Part shown: positions 42,773-51,759 of the stretch, piece by piece
How the letters are laid out: the number at the start of each line of letters is the position of its first letter
How positions within the stretch are numbered: the stretch's first letter is position 1
Assembly (NCBI GenBank): GCA_964651785.1
Contig: CAZYWJ010000009.1
Span: 1-64,000 of the forward strand
Length of the DNA: 64,000 bases
From: JAKVAV01 sp964651785
GTDB taxonomy: Bacteria > Bacteroidota > Bacteroidia > Flavobacteriales_D > Cryomorphaceae
Reading direction: 5' to 3'
Position numbers and translations under genes: made by a program
The notes under the pieces: generated by a model
What the model was told of the DNA's origin: nothing
What the model saw: the letters and a program-made list of their open reading frames with translations, nothing else
Databases searched by the model: none

Positions 42773-43541
42773 TTAGCTTAAAAAGATCTTTGGCATTGTT
42801 AGTAGTCACTCGGGCAATTTCTTCTACCGATTTTTTGAAAATCAAAGCAAGTTGATCGGCCACCAATCGTGTATAAGCCGTTTCATTTCGCTTTCCGCGA
42901 TGAGGGTGAGGAGTAAGGTAGGGGGCATCCGTTTCCAACATCAGCTTTTCCAATCCGATTTCAGCGAGCACGGCATCCAGGCCACTGTTTTTAAACGTCA
43001 CCACTCCGCCTATTCCCAAATAAAAACCGGGGTAGCTCAGCGCTTTTTCTGCTTGGGCAACGGTTCCCGTAAAACAATGGAAAACTCCTTTTAAACGCTC
43101 ATCATAAACTTCGTCCAGCACTTCAAAGATTTCTTCAAAAGAATCTCGCGCGTGAATAACGATGGGTAAGTCAGCCTGTTTCGCCCATTCTATCTGCTCT
43201 TTAAATGCTTCGACTTGGATGTCAAGCGTCGATTTATCCCAGTACAGGTCGATGCCAATCTCTCCCACTGCCAAATACTTCTTGGTGTCCAGTTCTCTTT
43301 TGATGATCGCGAGTTCTTCTCTGAAATCATCCTTTACCGAACAAGGGTGAAGACCCATCATTCCCATAAATTGGGCAGGATAATCTTCCATGATTTGCTT
43401 CATCGGCTCAATGCTTTTCGAATCGATATTTGGCAAAAGCGTGAGAAATACATTCTCCTCAATCGCTCTCTCCATGCACTCTTTTCGGTCCTCATCAAAT
43501 TGATTGAGGTACATGTGCGAATGGGTGTCAATAATTTTCAC
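42762..43541 (-). CDS. TatD family metal-dependent hydrolase
   Basis: This 259-residue member of the amidohydrolase-like TatD DNase family has the metal-binding HSHMYL near the N-terminus (residues 6-8), GEIGIDLYWD, IHARDSFEE, FHCFTG and the C-terminal LETDAPYLTPHPHRG. Family members are 3'-5' DNases or deacylases with two metal ions. The in vivo substrate is unknown. It is the first gene of the tatD-ansA pair. Confidence 0.95.
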   Translation of the reverse strand: MKIIDTHSHMYLNQFDEDRKECMERAIEENVFLTLLPNIDSKSIEPMKQIMEDYPAQFMGMMGLHPCSVKDDFREELAIIKRELDTKKYLAVGEIGIDLYWDKSTLDIQVEAFKEQIEWAKQADLPIVIHARDSFEEIFEVLDEVYDERLKGVFHCFTGTVAQAEKALSYPGFYLGIGGVVTFKNSGLDAVLAEIGLEKLMLETDAPYLTPHPHRGKRNETAYTRLVADQLALIFKKSVEEIARVTTNNAKDLFKLSEF

Positions 43542-43578
43542 GCTCGTCGTTCTTAATTTGCAAATGACGTAAATCGGT

Positions 43579-43586
43579 TACATTTG
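43579..43586 (+). promoter_or_regulatory. Candidate -7 element for the GT9 gene
   Basis: TACATTTG matches TAnnTTTG and lies 17 bp before the TTG start at 43604, with no other open gene between. The placement supports the TTG start choice. Confidence 0.5.
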
Positions 43587-43603
43587 AAAAAATTCAAATT
43601 TTC

Positions 43604-44599
43604 TTGACCAAAGTCCTGATCATCCGATTTAGCTCCATTGGTGACATAGTGCTCACCACTCCGGTGATACGAAATCTGTACCAACAGATGTATGAAGGAG
43701 CAGAAATTCACTTTCTTACCAAGAATCGATTTAAGTCCTTACTCGAACCCAATCCATACGTTTCAAAAGTTTACGGCATTGAGAAGAGTACGAATGAAGT
43801 AATTGATGAGCTAAAATCGGAGCAGTATGACTACATCATAGACCTGCACGTCAATTTGCGATCGGCGAGAGTAAAGCGCGCGCTGAAGTTGCTTTCTTTT
43901 GGTTTCAAAAAGTACAATTGGCAAAAATGGCTCTTGGTCAATTTCGGTTTGAACAAAATGCCGAAGGTCCATATTGTCGATCGCTACATGGCCACCCTGA
44001 AGCCTTTCAGCATAGAAAATGACGGAAAGGGATTGGACTATTTTTTCCCGGAAGGTGAAGACTTTACCCCAAGAGAACTGCCTGAAACACATCAATCGGG
44101 ATATGCAGCCGTAGTGATAGGGGCAGCACACAGACGAAAAAAACCAAGGACGGAGCAGTATATAAATGTTTGTCGGAAGATAGCTGCACCCCTTGTGTTG
44201 TTGGGTGGACCCGCTGAAGAAAAGGAAGGCGACGAAATAGCCAAAGCTTGCGGAGACCGCATTTGGAATGCAGCTGGAAAAGTTAGCCTAAACGGATCTG
44301 CCGCTTTAATACGCGATGCCCGATTGGTCATAACTCCTGACACCGGAATGATGCATATCGCGGCGGCGTTCAAAAAACCGATTATTTCAATTTGGGGAGC
44401 TACGGTGCCCGATTTCGGAATGTATCCGTACCTGAATGAAAATTTGGATTTGCGCATTCAGGCCGATCATTTATCAAAAAGACCTTGCTCAAAATTGGGC
44501 ACTAAATGCAAATACAGAGATTGCAGGTGTATAGATGAGTTGCCTTTGGATAAAGTGGTCGAGGCGGCTAATTCTCAAAAAGTGCCTTCAATTCGGTAG
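43604..44599 (+). CDS. Glycosyltransferase family 9 (heptosyltransferase-like)
   Basis: This 331-residue enzyme of the ADP-heptose:LPS heptosyltransferase family begins KVLIIRFSSIGDIVLTTPVI, a hallmark of the family. The C-terminal donor site includes VITPDTGMMHIAAAFKKP, followed by SIWGATVPDFGMYPY. The C-terminus is Cys-rich (CSKLGTKCKYRDCRC), possibly structural. The start is TTG, since no ATG lies before the core motif. Its last 32 bp overlap the convergent thioesterase gene. A role in LPS core or other envelope sugars is likely. Confidence 0.88.
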   Translation: MTKVLIIRFSSIGDIVLTTPVIRNLYQQMYEGAEIHFLTKNRFKSLLEPNPYVSKVYGIEKSTNEVIDELKSEQYDYIIDLHVNLRSARVKRALKLLSFGFKKYNWQKWLLVNFGLNKMPKVHIVDRYMATLKPFSIENDGKGLDYFFPEGEDFTPRELPETHQSGYAAVVIGAAHRRKKPRTEQYINVCRKIAAPLVLLGGPAEEKEGDEIAKACGDRIWNAAGKVSLNGSAALIRDARLVITPDTGMMHIAAAFKKPIISIWGATVPDFGMYPYLNENLDLRIQADHLSKRPCSKLGTKCKYRDCRCIDELPLDKVVEAANSQKVPSIR

Positions 44600-45083
44600 C
44601 GTCTTTCGGATCCATCTTTTTGGCCAGAATGAGTCCTAGCTGTCTTCTGCGCAATGCTCCTTCGTAGCGCTCTTTTTCCAAATTGGATTCGGGAATGAGT
44701 TCAGGCACATTAATGGGCTGCCCCACTTGATCTACGGCCACGAAGGTGTAGATGGCTTCATTGCATTTTGTGCGTTTTCCCGTTCGATGATCTTCTACGG
44801 AAACGTCGAGAAAAACTTCCATGGATGATCCGAAAGAGCGCGACACTTTGGACTCGATCGTTAAAATATCCCCGAGTTTAATCGCCTTATTAAAAGATAC
44901 ATTGTTTACGGCTGCAGTTACCACCACTCGTCGGCAATGACGCTGAGCAGAAATGGCGGCGTTGATATCCATCCAATTGAGCAGTTGGCCTCCCATCAAA
45001 TTTCCCAGAGTATTGGTATCGTTGGGCAAAATAATCTTAGAAGTAGTAGCGAACGTTTCTCGAGCTAATTTCTTTTCTCTCAT
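44568..45083 (-). CDS. Acyl-CoA thioesterase, hotdog fold
   Basis: This is a 171-residue thioesterase of the YciA/BACH type that hydrolyses acyl-CoA to free acid. The N-terminal NDTNTLGNLMGGQLLNWMD motif contains the catalytic Asp/Asn pattern of the hotdog acyl-CoA thioesterases, and the protein continues with AAVNNVSFNKAIKLGDIL. Substrate chain length is unknown. Its 3' end overlaps the GT9 gene on the other strand. A minus-strand TATCTTTG lies 20 bp before its start. Confidence 0.92.
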   Translation of the reverse strand: MREKKLARETFATTSKIILPNDTNTLGNLMGGQLLNWMDINAAISAQRHCRRVVVTAAVNNVSFNKAIKLGDILTIESKVSRSFGSSMEVFLDVSVEDHRTGKRTKCNEAIYTFVAVDQVGQPINVPELIPESNLEKERYEGALRRRQLGLILAKKMDPKDATELKALFEN

Positions 45084-45102
45084 ATCCTTCGGATTCGGGG
45101 TG

Positions 45103-45110
45103 CAAAGATA
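45103..45110 (-). promoter_or_regulatory. Candidate -7 element for the thioesterase gene
   Basis: Read on the minus strand this is TATCTTTG, an exact TAnnTTTG match, followed by CACCCC as at several other starts in the window. Confidence 0.5.
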
Positions 45111-45148
45111 CCGCTATAGATTCGATGTTCGTACCTTTGATGCCCAAG

Positions 45149-45679
45149 ATGTACTACACGGCAAAAGCGTTGCACCTTATATTTATGGTGGCCTGGTTTG
45201 CGGGGCTTTTTTACATGCCTCGCTTGTTCATATATCAAACGGAGGCCTCACGGAAGCCGGAAGTCGAAAAGAGAGCTTTAGTCGATCAGCTAAAGCTAAT
45301 GTCCAATCGGCTTTGGTACATCATAACCTGGCCGGCTTTTATTCTCACAACGGCTTTTGCCATTTGGTTGCTCACCATTAATCCCGCTTATTTGCAGCAG
45401 CCGTGGATGCATGTGAAACTCGGCTTTGTGGCCTTGCTTATTGCCTATCACATTTCACTACACGTGCTTTACAAGAAGTTGCAAAAAGAGCAATACCCGA
45501 TGTCGAGCATGCAACTGCGTTTTTACAATGAAGCCGCTACGATTTTGCTTTTCGCAATCATCTTTACGGCCACCTTCAAAAATACCATGAGCGGTTTTTA
45601 CGGAATCTTGGGTATCGCAGGTCTTGGAGCGATGTTGAGCTTGGGAATTATGCTTTACAAGCGTTTGAGAAAAAACTAG
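45149..45679 (+). CDS. hemJ: Protoporphyrinogen oxidase HemJ-like membrane protein
   Basis: HemJ oxidises protoporphyrinogen IX, the penultimate step of haem synthesis in many bacteria. The 176-residue protein has four hydrophobic segments and the family motif KALHLIFMVAWFAGLFYMP, whose His is thought to bind haem, then MHVKLGFVALLIAYH. In-frame ATGs at 45125 and 45140 are possible; the ATG at 45149 (MYYTAKALH) fits the usual HemJ length best. It converges with the next gene, overlapping by 4 bp. Confidence 0.9.
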   Translation: MYYTAKALHLIFMVAWFAGLFYMPRLFIYQTEASRKPEVEKRALVDQLKLMSNRLWYIITWPAFILTTAFAIWLLTINPAYLQQPWMHVKLGFVALLIAYHISLHVLYKKLQKEQYPMSSMQLRFYNEAATILLFAIIFTATFKNTMSGFYGILGIAGLGAMLSLGIMLYKRLRKN

Positions 45680-46062
45680 CTCTGAATTTTTTCTCGAAGC
45701 CATTCTCGGGCTTCTTTTTCCGTTTTGAAAATTTTAGTCGGTCGCTGCGGCTTATTGTAGCGTACGAAAAAATTGGCGGTCATGTGGTGTTGGTAGTGTT
45801 CCACCACGATGGCGTCTGCTATAATTTGCTCCGTCATATTACCCGAAGAAACTTTTTCGCGAGCTTCCTGACTTAGCGTTGCTTCTTTTCCCGCCGTTAC
45901 CAGCAGGCCTCGAGCAGAAGAAAATTCTGCGTGAATGGTTTCGAAAATCTCGTCGATTTCATCCGTCTCTACCGTGCAATTGGCGAGAATATGGAGCTCA
46001 ACGATTCCGTCGCCATCCAACTCCAAATAACAATTCTTCAACTCAACTTTGCGGTCAGCCAT
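45676..46062 (-). CDS. STAS-like small protein of unknown function
   Basis: This is a 128-residue cytoplasmic protein. The fold pattern (beta strand YLELDGDGIVELHILAN, then helix and RGLLVTAGK) resembles the STAS/SpoIIAA-like proteins found in Bacteroidota, but no partner kinase is nearby. Start at 46062 was preferred because the 46092 start would overlap the upstream HU/SPOR gene by 28 bp. It lies 2 bp after that gene, so co-transcription is likely. Confidence 0.72.
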   Translation of the reverse strand: MADRKVELKNCYLELDGDGIVELHILANCTVETDEIDEIFETIHAEFSSARGLLVTAGKEATLSQEAREKVSSGNMTEQIIADAIVVEHYQHHMTANFFVRYNKPQRPTKIFKTEKEAREWLREKIQS

Positions 46063-46064
46063 CG

Positions 46065-47126
46065 TCATGGGTTTTGTTTCTTCAATAGCCACGCATTCGG
46101 AAAAGTTCCGTTTTCTCTGGTGGTTTGCAGCACTTCTAGAGCTTTGTCGTAATCTTCGAAACTCTCAATCTTAACGCGATAAAGACCTTTGTGATGATCC
46201 AATATGGTGGCATCATAACCTCGGGACTTCAGTCGGACCACGAATTTTTCGGCATTTGGCTTTTCTCCAAAACAACCACCTATAATGTGATATATACTTT
46301 GAATGGTTTCGGCATTGTCTGTAGAATTCTCTACGGGTAAATCACTCAAATTTACCCAAACACCCAGCGAGTCAACTCGATTCGACTCAAAGTCGAAGGG
46401 AAAAATGAGCGTGTTTTCGGGAAAATTTGTTTCGTCTCTCAACTCATCTTCACTTATAGCTATTTTCCTAGGGTCATATTTCGGTTTGACCGTTTCTACA
46501 AAAGGAATTAATTCAGCAGGAGTGATTTGAGTCGGACTTTTAAAGTCGGTTGTCATTCCCAGATAAATGCTCATCCCTATAAAGGGCAAAATGGTGGCAG
46601 CGGCTACCCAATAGATGCCTTTATTGTAAGTAGTTTCAGCAATGGGGATTATTTTTTGTTCCTCTTCTTCTCTCGGTAGTATTTGCTCTTCAATCGGCGG
46701 TGCCTGCGTAATTATTTCCGAGGGCATGGCAAAAGATTCAAATCCGTATGATTTGCGCAGGTAATTTACCGTGGTATCGGGTTTAAATCGCAACTGCTTA
46801 TTTTCATCAATAAAGAGTATGCCGACCTTATTCAATTGTACTCTGCCGTTTTCTTGGAGCTTAGTCAAATAGTTTTCGACCGTTTCATGTAAAATGACAT
46901 CCGCATCTTGTATAGAGATTCCTTCGGCACTTGAGATAGATTGACTCAGCAATCCATCGTTTTTCTTCAGATTTTTATTAAAACGCAATTCCTTTGAAGG
47001 AGGATAGGCTATTCCCTTTTCAAAATGAGCCGGTTTGTAATTGGTCACGAATCCGCCCAATTGCGGAACGATGACACAATCGTAGTCAAAAAGCAGCTCA
47101 GAAATATATTTATCCAGTTCGGTCAT
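46065..47126 (-). CDS. HU-like (CCDC81) and SPOR domain envelope protein
   Basis: This 353-residue protein has two domains. The N-terminal part (about 1-135) is an HU-like/CCDC81-type module (KYISELLFDYDCVIVPQLGG and, later, GRVQLNKVGILFID). A membrane helix (about 173-191) follows, then a linker and a C-terminal SPOR domain (about 275-353) that in other proteins binds denuded peptidoglycan at division sites. The topology puts the HU part in the cytoplasm and the SPOR part in the periplasm. A link between chromosome and septum is an attractive guess, not shown. Confidence 0.88.
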   Translation of the reverse strand: MTELDKYISELLFDYDCVIVPQLGGFVTNYKPAHFEKGIAYPPSKELRFNKNLKKNDGLLSQSISSAEGISIQDADVILHETVENYLTKLQENGRVQLNKVGILFIDENKQLRFKPDTTVNYLRKSYGFESFAMPSEIITQAPPIEEQILPREEEEQKIIPIAETTYNKGIYWVAAATILPFIGMSIYLGMTTDFKSPTQITPAELIPFVETVKPKYDPRKIAISEDELRDETNFPENTLIFPFDFESNRVDSLGVWVNLSDLPVENSTDNAETIQSIYHIIGGCFGEKPNAEKFVVRLKSRGYDATILDHHKGLYRVKIESFEDYDKALEVLQTTRENGTFPNAWLLKKQNP

Positions 47127-47163
47127 CTTTGATAATTCGAAATTACATTTTCCGATATCACGG

Positions 47164-47895
47164 TCAAAGTAAATACTTCTTTTCGATTGCGCGAAGATCT
47201 TCGGGAGTATCTACGGAATCTGCTCTTTCTTGAGTTATTCCGGAATAAACGGACAATCCGTTTTGCAGCCATCGCAACTGCTCTAATCCTTCCGTTTTTT
47301 CCAAGAAGCTTACTTCAAATTCTTTTGTCCTGAGTAAAGCATCTGCTTTGAATCCGTATATCCCCAAGTGAATCAGGTAATTTTCGGCTTTTAGTCCGTC
47401 TTTGTTTCGAGGGTATGGAATGCCGTATCGCGAGAAGTATAAGGCCTTACCATCTGTGGCCACCACGACTTTTACCCGATTGGGATTCTCCACTTCTTCC
47501 AAACTCTCAGCAGGACTTACCAAAGTAGCGATTTCAGCATCAGAATTTTTAAGAATGCCGATGACCTGATTGATTTGTTCGGGATCAATAAAAGGTTCAT
47601 CTCCCTGAATGTTTATGGCCAGCTCAAACTTTTCTCTGATGGATTTTAAAGCTGCTCTGCAACGGTCGGTTCCGCTTTCCAAATCCGTAGAAGTCATCAC
47701 GGCATTTCCGCCAAAGGAATTTACCACGTCAAAGATCTCTGCGTGATCAGTAGCTACTACCAAAAAGTCTAAACTCGCCTTCAAGCATTGTTCATAAACT
47801 CTTTGTATCATCGGTTTGCCGCCTATCAGGGCAAGCGGTTTACCCGGAAATCTGGACGACCCGTATCGCGCTGGTATGATACCGACTGTTTTCAT
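47164..47895 (-). CDS. kdsB: 3-deoxy-manno-octulosonate cytidylyltransferase
   Basis: KdsB activates KDO as CMP-KDO for addition to lipid A. The 243-residue protein starts with IPARYGSSRFPGKPLALIGG, the CTP-binding signature, and contains INIQGDEPFIDPEQI and YPRNKDG, typical of the family. It is divergent from dprA, and its candidate promoter overlaps the dprA start region. Together with the heptosyltransferase-like gene at 43.6 kb it points to lipopolysaccharide production. Confidence 0.96.
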   Translation of the reverse strand: MKTVGIIPARYGSSRFPGKPLALIGGKPMIQRVYEQCLKASLDFLVVATDHAEIFDVVNSFGGNAVMTSTDLESGTDRCRAALKSIREKFELAINIQGDEPFIDPEQINQVIGILKNSDAEIATLVSPAESLEEVENPNRVKVVVATDGKALYFSRYGIPYPRNKDGLKAENYLIHLGIYGFKADALLRTKEFEVSFLEKTEGLEQLRWLQNGLSVYSGITQERADSVDTPEDLRAIEKKYLL

Positions 47896-47934
47896 CTTTT
47901 CTTTTTAATTTTCCGCCTCGGTTAACCAAAGCAG

Positions 47935-49053
47935 GTGACAAAGATACCCGTAAATAAAGATGAGATTTTTTACCGGCTCGCGTTGGGTCAGGTAGAAAGT
48001 GTAGGAATTAAAAGCGCCAAGAAACTGATTAATCACTTCGGCTCAGCCAAAGAGGTTTTCAGACTGAGTAGCCGCGAGCTTATGCAAGTGCAGGGGATGG
48101 CTCAAAACAGAGCTCTGGCGATTTCAGGTTTTTCGCAATGGAAAACGGTCGAGGAGGAGTTCGAGTTTGCGCTCAAAAACGGCATCGAAGTAGTGTCCTA
48201 CACGGAATCACGGTACCCCAATCGATTAAAACATTGCGAAGATGGTCCGCTGGTGATTTTTGTAAAAGGTGAGGCAAACCTCTCCCCCGAGAGAATGCTG
48301 AGCATCGTAGGAACCAGAAAAGTGACCGAATACGGAAAACAAATGACGCGTACACTCGTGGAGAGCTTAGTGCCTTACGGAGTGACGGTGGTCAGTGGTC
48401 TCGCCTACGGAGTAGATGGTGAGGCGCATAAAGCCTGTGTCGATTTCGGAGTGCCGACGGTTGCCGTTTTGGGGCATGGTCTCAATAAGATTTACCCGCC
48501 GGCGCACACCCGATTGGCGAATGAAATGGTCGATAAGGGTGGTGCTTTGGTTTCAGAATTTACCATTGATTCAAAACCCGATCGCGAAAATTTTCCGCAG
48601 CGAAACAGAATCGTGGCGGGCATGTGCGATGCCACCATTGTGGTGGAATCGGCGGCAAAGGGAGGTTCGATCATTACTGCAGAGCTGGCCAACAGCTACC
48701 ACCGTGATGTATTTGCTTTTCCCGGAAGGATAGGTGACCAACGTTCAGAAGGTTGCAATCGATTGATCAAAGGGCATAAAGCTGCGCTTCTTGAATCGGT
48801 CAAGGATTTGGAATATGTAATGGGATGGACATTGCCCGAAAAGGCCAAACCGATTCAGAAGAAAATCTTTGTAGACCTCAACCCTGAAGAAGAGGCCGTC
48901 TTGTCGCTTCTGCGCGAAAAAGGAAAAACGCAGATCGATGAGCTCAGCCTTACCTTGCAATCGCCTGTCAGTTCAGCTATGGTCCATCTGCTCAATCTGG
49001 AACTCAACGGCTTGGTCAGGAGTTTGCCGGGAAAATTTTATGAAGCTTGTTGA
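47935..49053 (+). CDS. dprA: DNA processing protein DprA
   Basis: DprA protects incoming single-stranded DNA and loads RecA during natural transformation. The 372-residue protein has an N-terminal helix-hairpin-helix region (about 20-65), the Rossmann-like DprA core with IVGTRKVTEYG, VSGLAYGVDGEAHKA and VVESAAKGGSIITAELA, and a C-terminal winged-helix-like domain (about 310-372). Start is GTG at 47935. The preceding kdsB promoter motif lies across this start. Confidence 0.95.
   Translation: MTKIPVNKDEIFYRLALGQVESVGIKSAKKLINHFGSAKEVFRLSSRELMQVQGMAQNRALAISGFSQWKTVEEEFEFALKNGIEVVSYTESRYPNRLKHCEDGPLVIFVKGEANLSPERMLSIVGTRKVTEYGKQMTRTLVESLVPYGVTVVSGLAYGVDGEAHKACVDFGVPTVAVLGHGLNKIYPPAHTRLANEMVDKGGALVSEFTIDSKPDRENFPQRNRIVAGMCDATIVVESAAKGGSIITAELANSYHRDVFAFPGRIGDQRSEGCNRLIKGHKAALLESVKDLEYVMGWTLPEKAKPIQKKIFVDLNPEEEAVLSLLREKGKTQIDELSLTLQSPVSSAMVHLLNLELNGLVRSLPGKFYEAC
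47939..47946 (-). promoter_or_regulatory. Candidate -7 element for kdsB, overlapping the dprA start
   Basis: On the minus strand this reads TATCTTTG (exact TAnnTTTG), 43 bp before the kdsB ATG. It lies inside the first codons of dprA on the other strand. Confidence 0.45.
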
Positions 49054-49147
49054 GTTTCAAAGTGTAGATTATACACTTTGTAATCATCTGTTAACCATTT
49101 GAAAACCAGAAATAAGTATGGTTTCTTTCCTCTTTTTTGAGAGGCAG

Positions 49148-49175
49148 TTGCTGATATGAAAAAACCCTACATTTG
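49148..49175 (+). promoter_or_regulatory. Promoter of gdhA
   Basis: TTG (49148-49150), a 17-bp spacer and TACATTTG (49168-49175) make the best match to the Bacteroidota promoter (TTG, 17-20 bp, TAnnTTTG) in the window. The implied transcript starts only a few bases before the ATG at 49190. If so, the leader is very short, or the true start is the in-frame ATG at 49202. Confidence 0.65.
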
Positions 49176-49189
49176 CCCCCGATATTTTA

Positions 49190-50557
49190 ATGATAAAACC
49201 TATGAGTGCGCATCAATCGCAAATCGATTCATTTATGGATCAAGTTCGAGCTAAGAATCCTAATGAGCCTGAGTTTCTTCAGGCGGTTGAGGAAGTAGCC
49301 GAAGTGATTATACCATATTTGGAAGAAAACCCCAAGTATAAAAAAGCCAAGATTTTAGAGAGAATGGTAGAACCTGAACGAACGATTATGTTCAGAGTGC
49401 CATGGCTCGATGATGAAGGCAACGTGCAAGTGAACCGCGGGTACCGTATTGAATTCAATTCAGCCATCGGACCTTATAAAGGAGGGTTGCGATTTCACCC
49501 TTCCGTAAACCTCAGCATCCTGAAGTTTTTGGGATTTGAGCAGGTGTTTAAAAACAGTTTAACCACTCTGCCAATGGGCGGTGGTAAAGGAGGTTCTGAT
49601 TTTGATCCGAAAGGAAAATCAGATAATGAAGTGATGCGTTTTTGCCAAAGTTTTATGACGGAGTTGTCGCGACACATCGGTCCTGATACGGATGTTCCCG
49701 CGGGAGATATCGGTGTGGGTGGCCGCGAAATCGGTTACATGTTCGGCCAGTACAAGCGAATCCGCAACGAGTTTACCGGTGTCCTTACCGGAAAAGGATT
49801 TAACTGGGGAGGATCGCGCATCAGACCTGAAGCTACGGGTTATGGTTGTGTTTACTTCGCGGAGGAAATGCTGAAAATGAAAGATGATTCTTTCAAGGGA
49901 AAAATCGTAGCGATAAGCGGATCGGGAAATGTGGCACAGTATGCTTTTCAAAAAGTAATCGAGCTTGGAGGAAAGGTTGTTACGGTAAGTGATTCGGGCG
50001 GATATGTGCATTGCGAAAATGGTTTGCACAATGATGCCTTCCAAAAATTGCAGGAAATCAAGAATGAACGCAGAGGACGAATCAGCGAATTGGCTGATGA
50101 ACTTGACGGAATTACTTACGTTGAGGGTGAGCGTTCTTGGAGTGTTCCTTTTAATGTTGATATTGCTTTACCTTGCGCCACTCAGAACGAGTTGACCAAA
50201 GAAGATGCTCAGAATTTGATCGATAAAGGCTTAATGCTGGTAGCGGAAGGAGCCAACATGCCGACCACACCTGAGGCTATCGAACTATTTCACGAAAAGG
50301 ATATCGCATTTGCTCCGGGTAAAGCGAGCAATGCGGGTGGAGTAGCCACCTCAGGATTGGAGATGAGCCAGAACTCACTTCGCATGTCCTGGCCTTCCGA
50401 AAAAGTAGATGAGCGACTGCATAGCATTATGAAAGACATCCACGCCGCTTGTGTCAAGTATGGTCAGGTGGATGGAAAAATAGATTATGTGAAAGGAGCC
50501 AATTTGGCCGGTTTCGTAAAAGTAGCTGACGCCATGATGGATCAAGGCGTCGTTTGA
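49190..50557 (+). CDS. gdhA: NADP-specific glutamate dehydrogenase
   Basis: GdhA makes glutamate from 2-oxoglutarate and ammonia with NADPH. The 455-residue protein matches the hexameric bacterial enzyme. GPYKGGLRFHPSVN and PMGGGKGGSDFDPKG carry the substrate and catalytic lysines, DVPAGDIGVGGREIGYM follows, and the Rossmann-type GSGNVAQYA in the second domain binds the nucleotide. The gene stands alone between a good promoter and a terminator. Confidence 0.96.
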   Translation: MIKPMSAHQSQIDSFMDQVRAKNPNEPEFLQAVEEVAEVIIPYLEENPKYKKAKILERMVEPERTIMFRVPWLDDEGNVQVNRGYRIEFNSAIGPYKGGLRFHPSVNLSILKFLGFEQVFKNSLTTLPMGGGKGGSDFDPKGKSDNEVMRFCQSFMTELSRHIGPDTDVPAGDIGVGGREIGYMFGQYKRIRNEFTGVLTGKGFNWGGSRIRPEATGYGCVYFAEEMLKMKDDSFKGKIVAISGSGNVAQYAFQKVIELGGKVVTVSDSGGYVHCENGLHNDAFQKLQEIKNERRGRISELADELDGITYVEGERSWSVPFNVDIALPCATQNELTKEDAQNLIDKGLMLVAEGANMPTTPEAIELFHEKDIAFAPGKASNAGGVATSGLEMSQNSLRMSWPSEKVDERLHSIMKDIHAACVKYGQVDGKIDYVKGANLAGFVKVADAMMDQGVV

Positions 50558-50583
50558 TAGATTACCACCTATTGAAAAAGCAA

Positions 50584-50619
50584 AGCCAACAGCGAACTAT
50601 TCGTTGTTGGCTTTTTTTT
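50584..50619 (+). terminator. Rho-independent terminator after gdhA
   Basis: AGCCAACAGCGA and TCGTTGTTGGCT form a 12-bp stem with one G-T wobble and a 5-nt loop (ACTAT), followed by a run of eight T. It lies between gdhA and the GT4 gene. Confidence 0.9.
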
Positions 50620-50659
50620 GATGGTCAATCTTGGAAAGTGTTTAGCTACATTTGATGGT

Positions 50660-51742
50660 ATGATTAGAGTAGCCTTGGAAGCATCGGGTTTGCTGCGACA
50701 ACACCCGACGGGTATACCGGTTTACATTAAAAACCTTACGTATTCTCTGAACGAATTATCCGATTTAAATGTAGATCACTGCTATAAATTATCCCGTTAT
50801 AAAAAGCGAAAGTTTGCTCCGCACATTGACGGCGTGGGAAGGAATTGGTATTTAGGGCCAATTTATTTTTCAGGAACAAAACCTAATATTATTCATTCCA
50901 GCGACACGAAGATTCCAAAAATACCGGGGACGAAGCTCGTCGCAACCATTCACGATTTGGCAGTCCTTCATCCTGATCATAATTTCGAGGGATTTACAAA
51001 TGAGAAATTTCGCGAAAGCGCCAGAGAGAAGTATAGAAAAATCATTCGATCGGCTGATGCTATTATATCGGTAAGCGAATGCACCAAGCGCGATTTTTTA
51101 AGTCATTTTGATTTTCCTGAGGAGAAAATATTCGTCACCCATTTAGGATTTGCCAAGCATATTGAGAAAAGAGCTGATGTGAATTTGAAGGATCTCAATT
51201 TACCTATAGAATCAGGCAAATACTTTCTATACGTTGGTTCCATTACGATCAGAAAGAACATGATTAACCTGATCAAAGCATTTGAAAGAGCTGATGTTCC
51301 CGATGATTTCAAACTCGTTTTGGCTGGAAATGCAGCGATGGGTTTTGAGGAAGTAATGGCCGTGCGGGAGAAGTTAAAGAGAAAAGACAGAATCATCGTA
51401 GCGGGTTATATCGACGACAAGTGGATGCCGACTTTATACCATAATGCAAAGGCATTTTTGTTTCCGACTTATTACGAAGGTTTCGGACTGCCGATTATCG
51501 AAGCGATGAGTACGGGCCTTCCCGTGTTGGCTGCAAATCGTGGAGCAGCTCCTGAGGTGGGTGGTAAGCATGCCATATATGCAGATCCTTTTTCCGTAGA
51601 TGATATAGCTAAAGGGATTGAGAAAACATTAACTGCGAGCCAGCTAGATATTGAAGCGGCTAAAAGTCACGCTGCATCTTTTACCTGGGCCAAGACAGCG
51701 TCTGAAACCAAAGCCGTTTACGAGAAAGTTTTAGGTCAGTAA
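50660..51742 (+). CDS. Glycosyltransferase family 4
   Basis: This is a 360-residue GT-B glycosyltransferase. The N-terminal part has RQHPTGIPVYIKNLTYSL. The C-terminal donor site has the GT4 pattern PTYYEGFGLPIIEAMSTGLP with two Glu residues spaced as the E-x7-E motif. The frame extends to 50618, but the ATG at 50660 lies after the gdhA terminator and starts the conserved part. The sugar and acceptor are unknown; it may build an envelope or exopolysaccharide. Confidence 0.9.
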   Translation: MIRVALEASGLLRQHPTGIPVYIKNLTYSLNELSDLNVDHCYKLSRYKKRKFAPHIDGVGRNWYLGPIYFSGTKPNIIHSSDTKIPKIPGTKLVATIHDLAVLHPDHNFEGFTNEKFRESAREKYRKIIRSADAIISVSECTKRDFLSHFDFPEEKIFVTHLGFAKHIEKRADVNLKDLNLPIESGKYFLYVGSITIRKNMINLIKAFERADVPDDFKLVLAGNAAMGFEEVMAVREKLKRKDRIIVAGYIDDKWMPTLYHNAKAFLFPTYYEGFGLPIIEAMSTGLPVLAANRGAAPEVGGKHAIYADPFSVDDIAKGIEKTLTASQLDIEAAKSHAASFTWAKTASETKAVYEKVLGQ

Positions 51743-51759
51743 TGTCCGGCTAATTTTAG

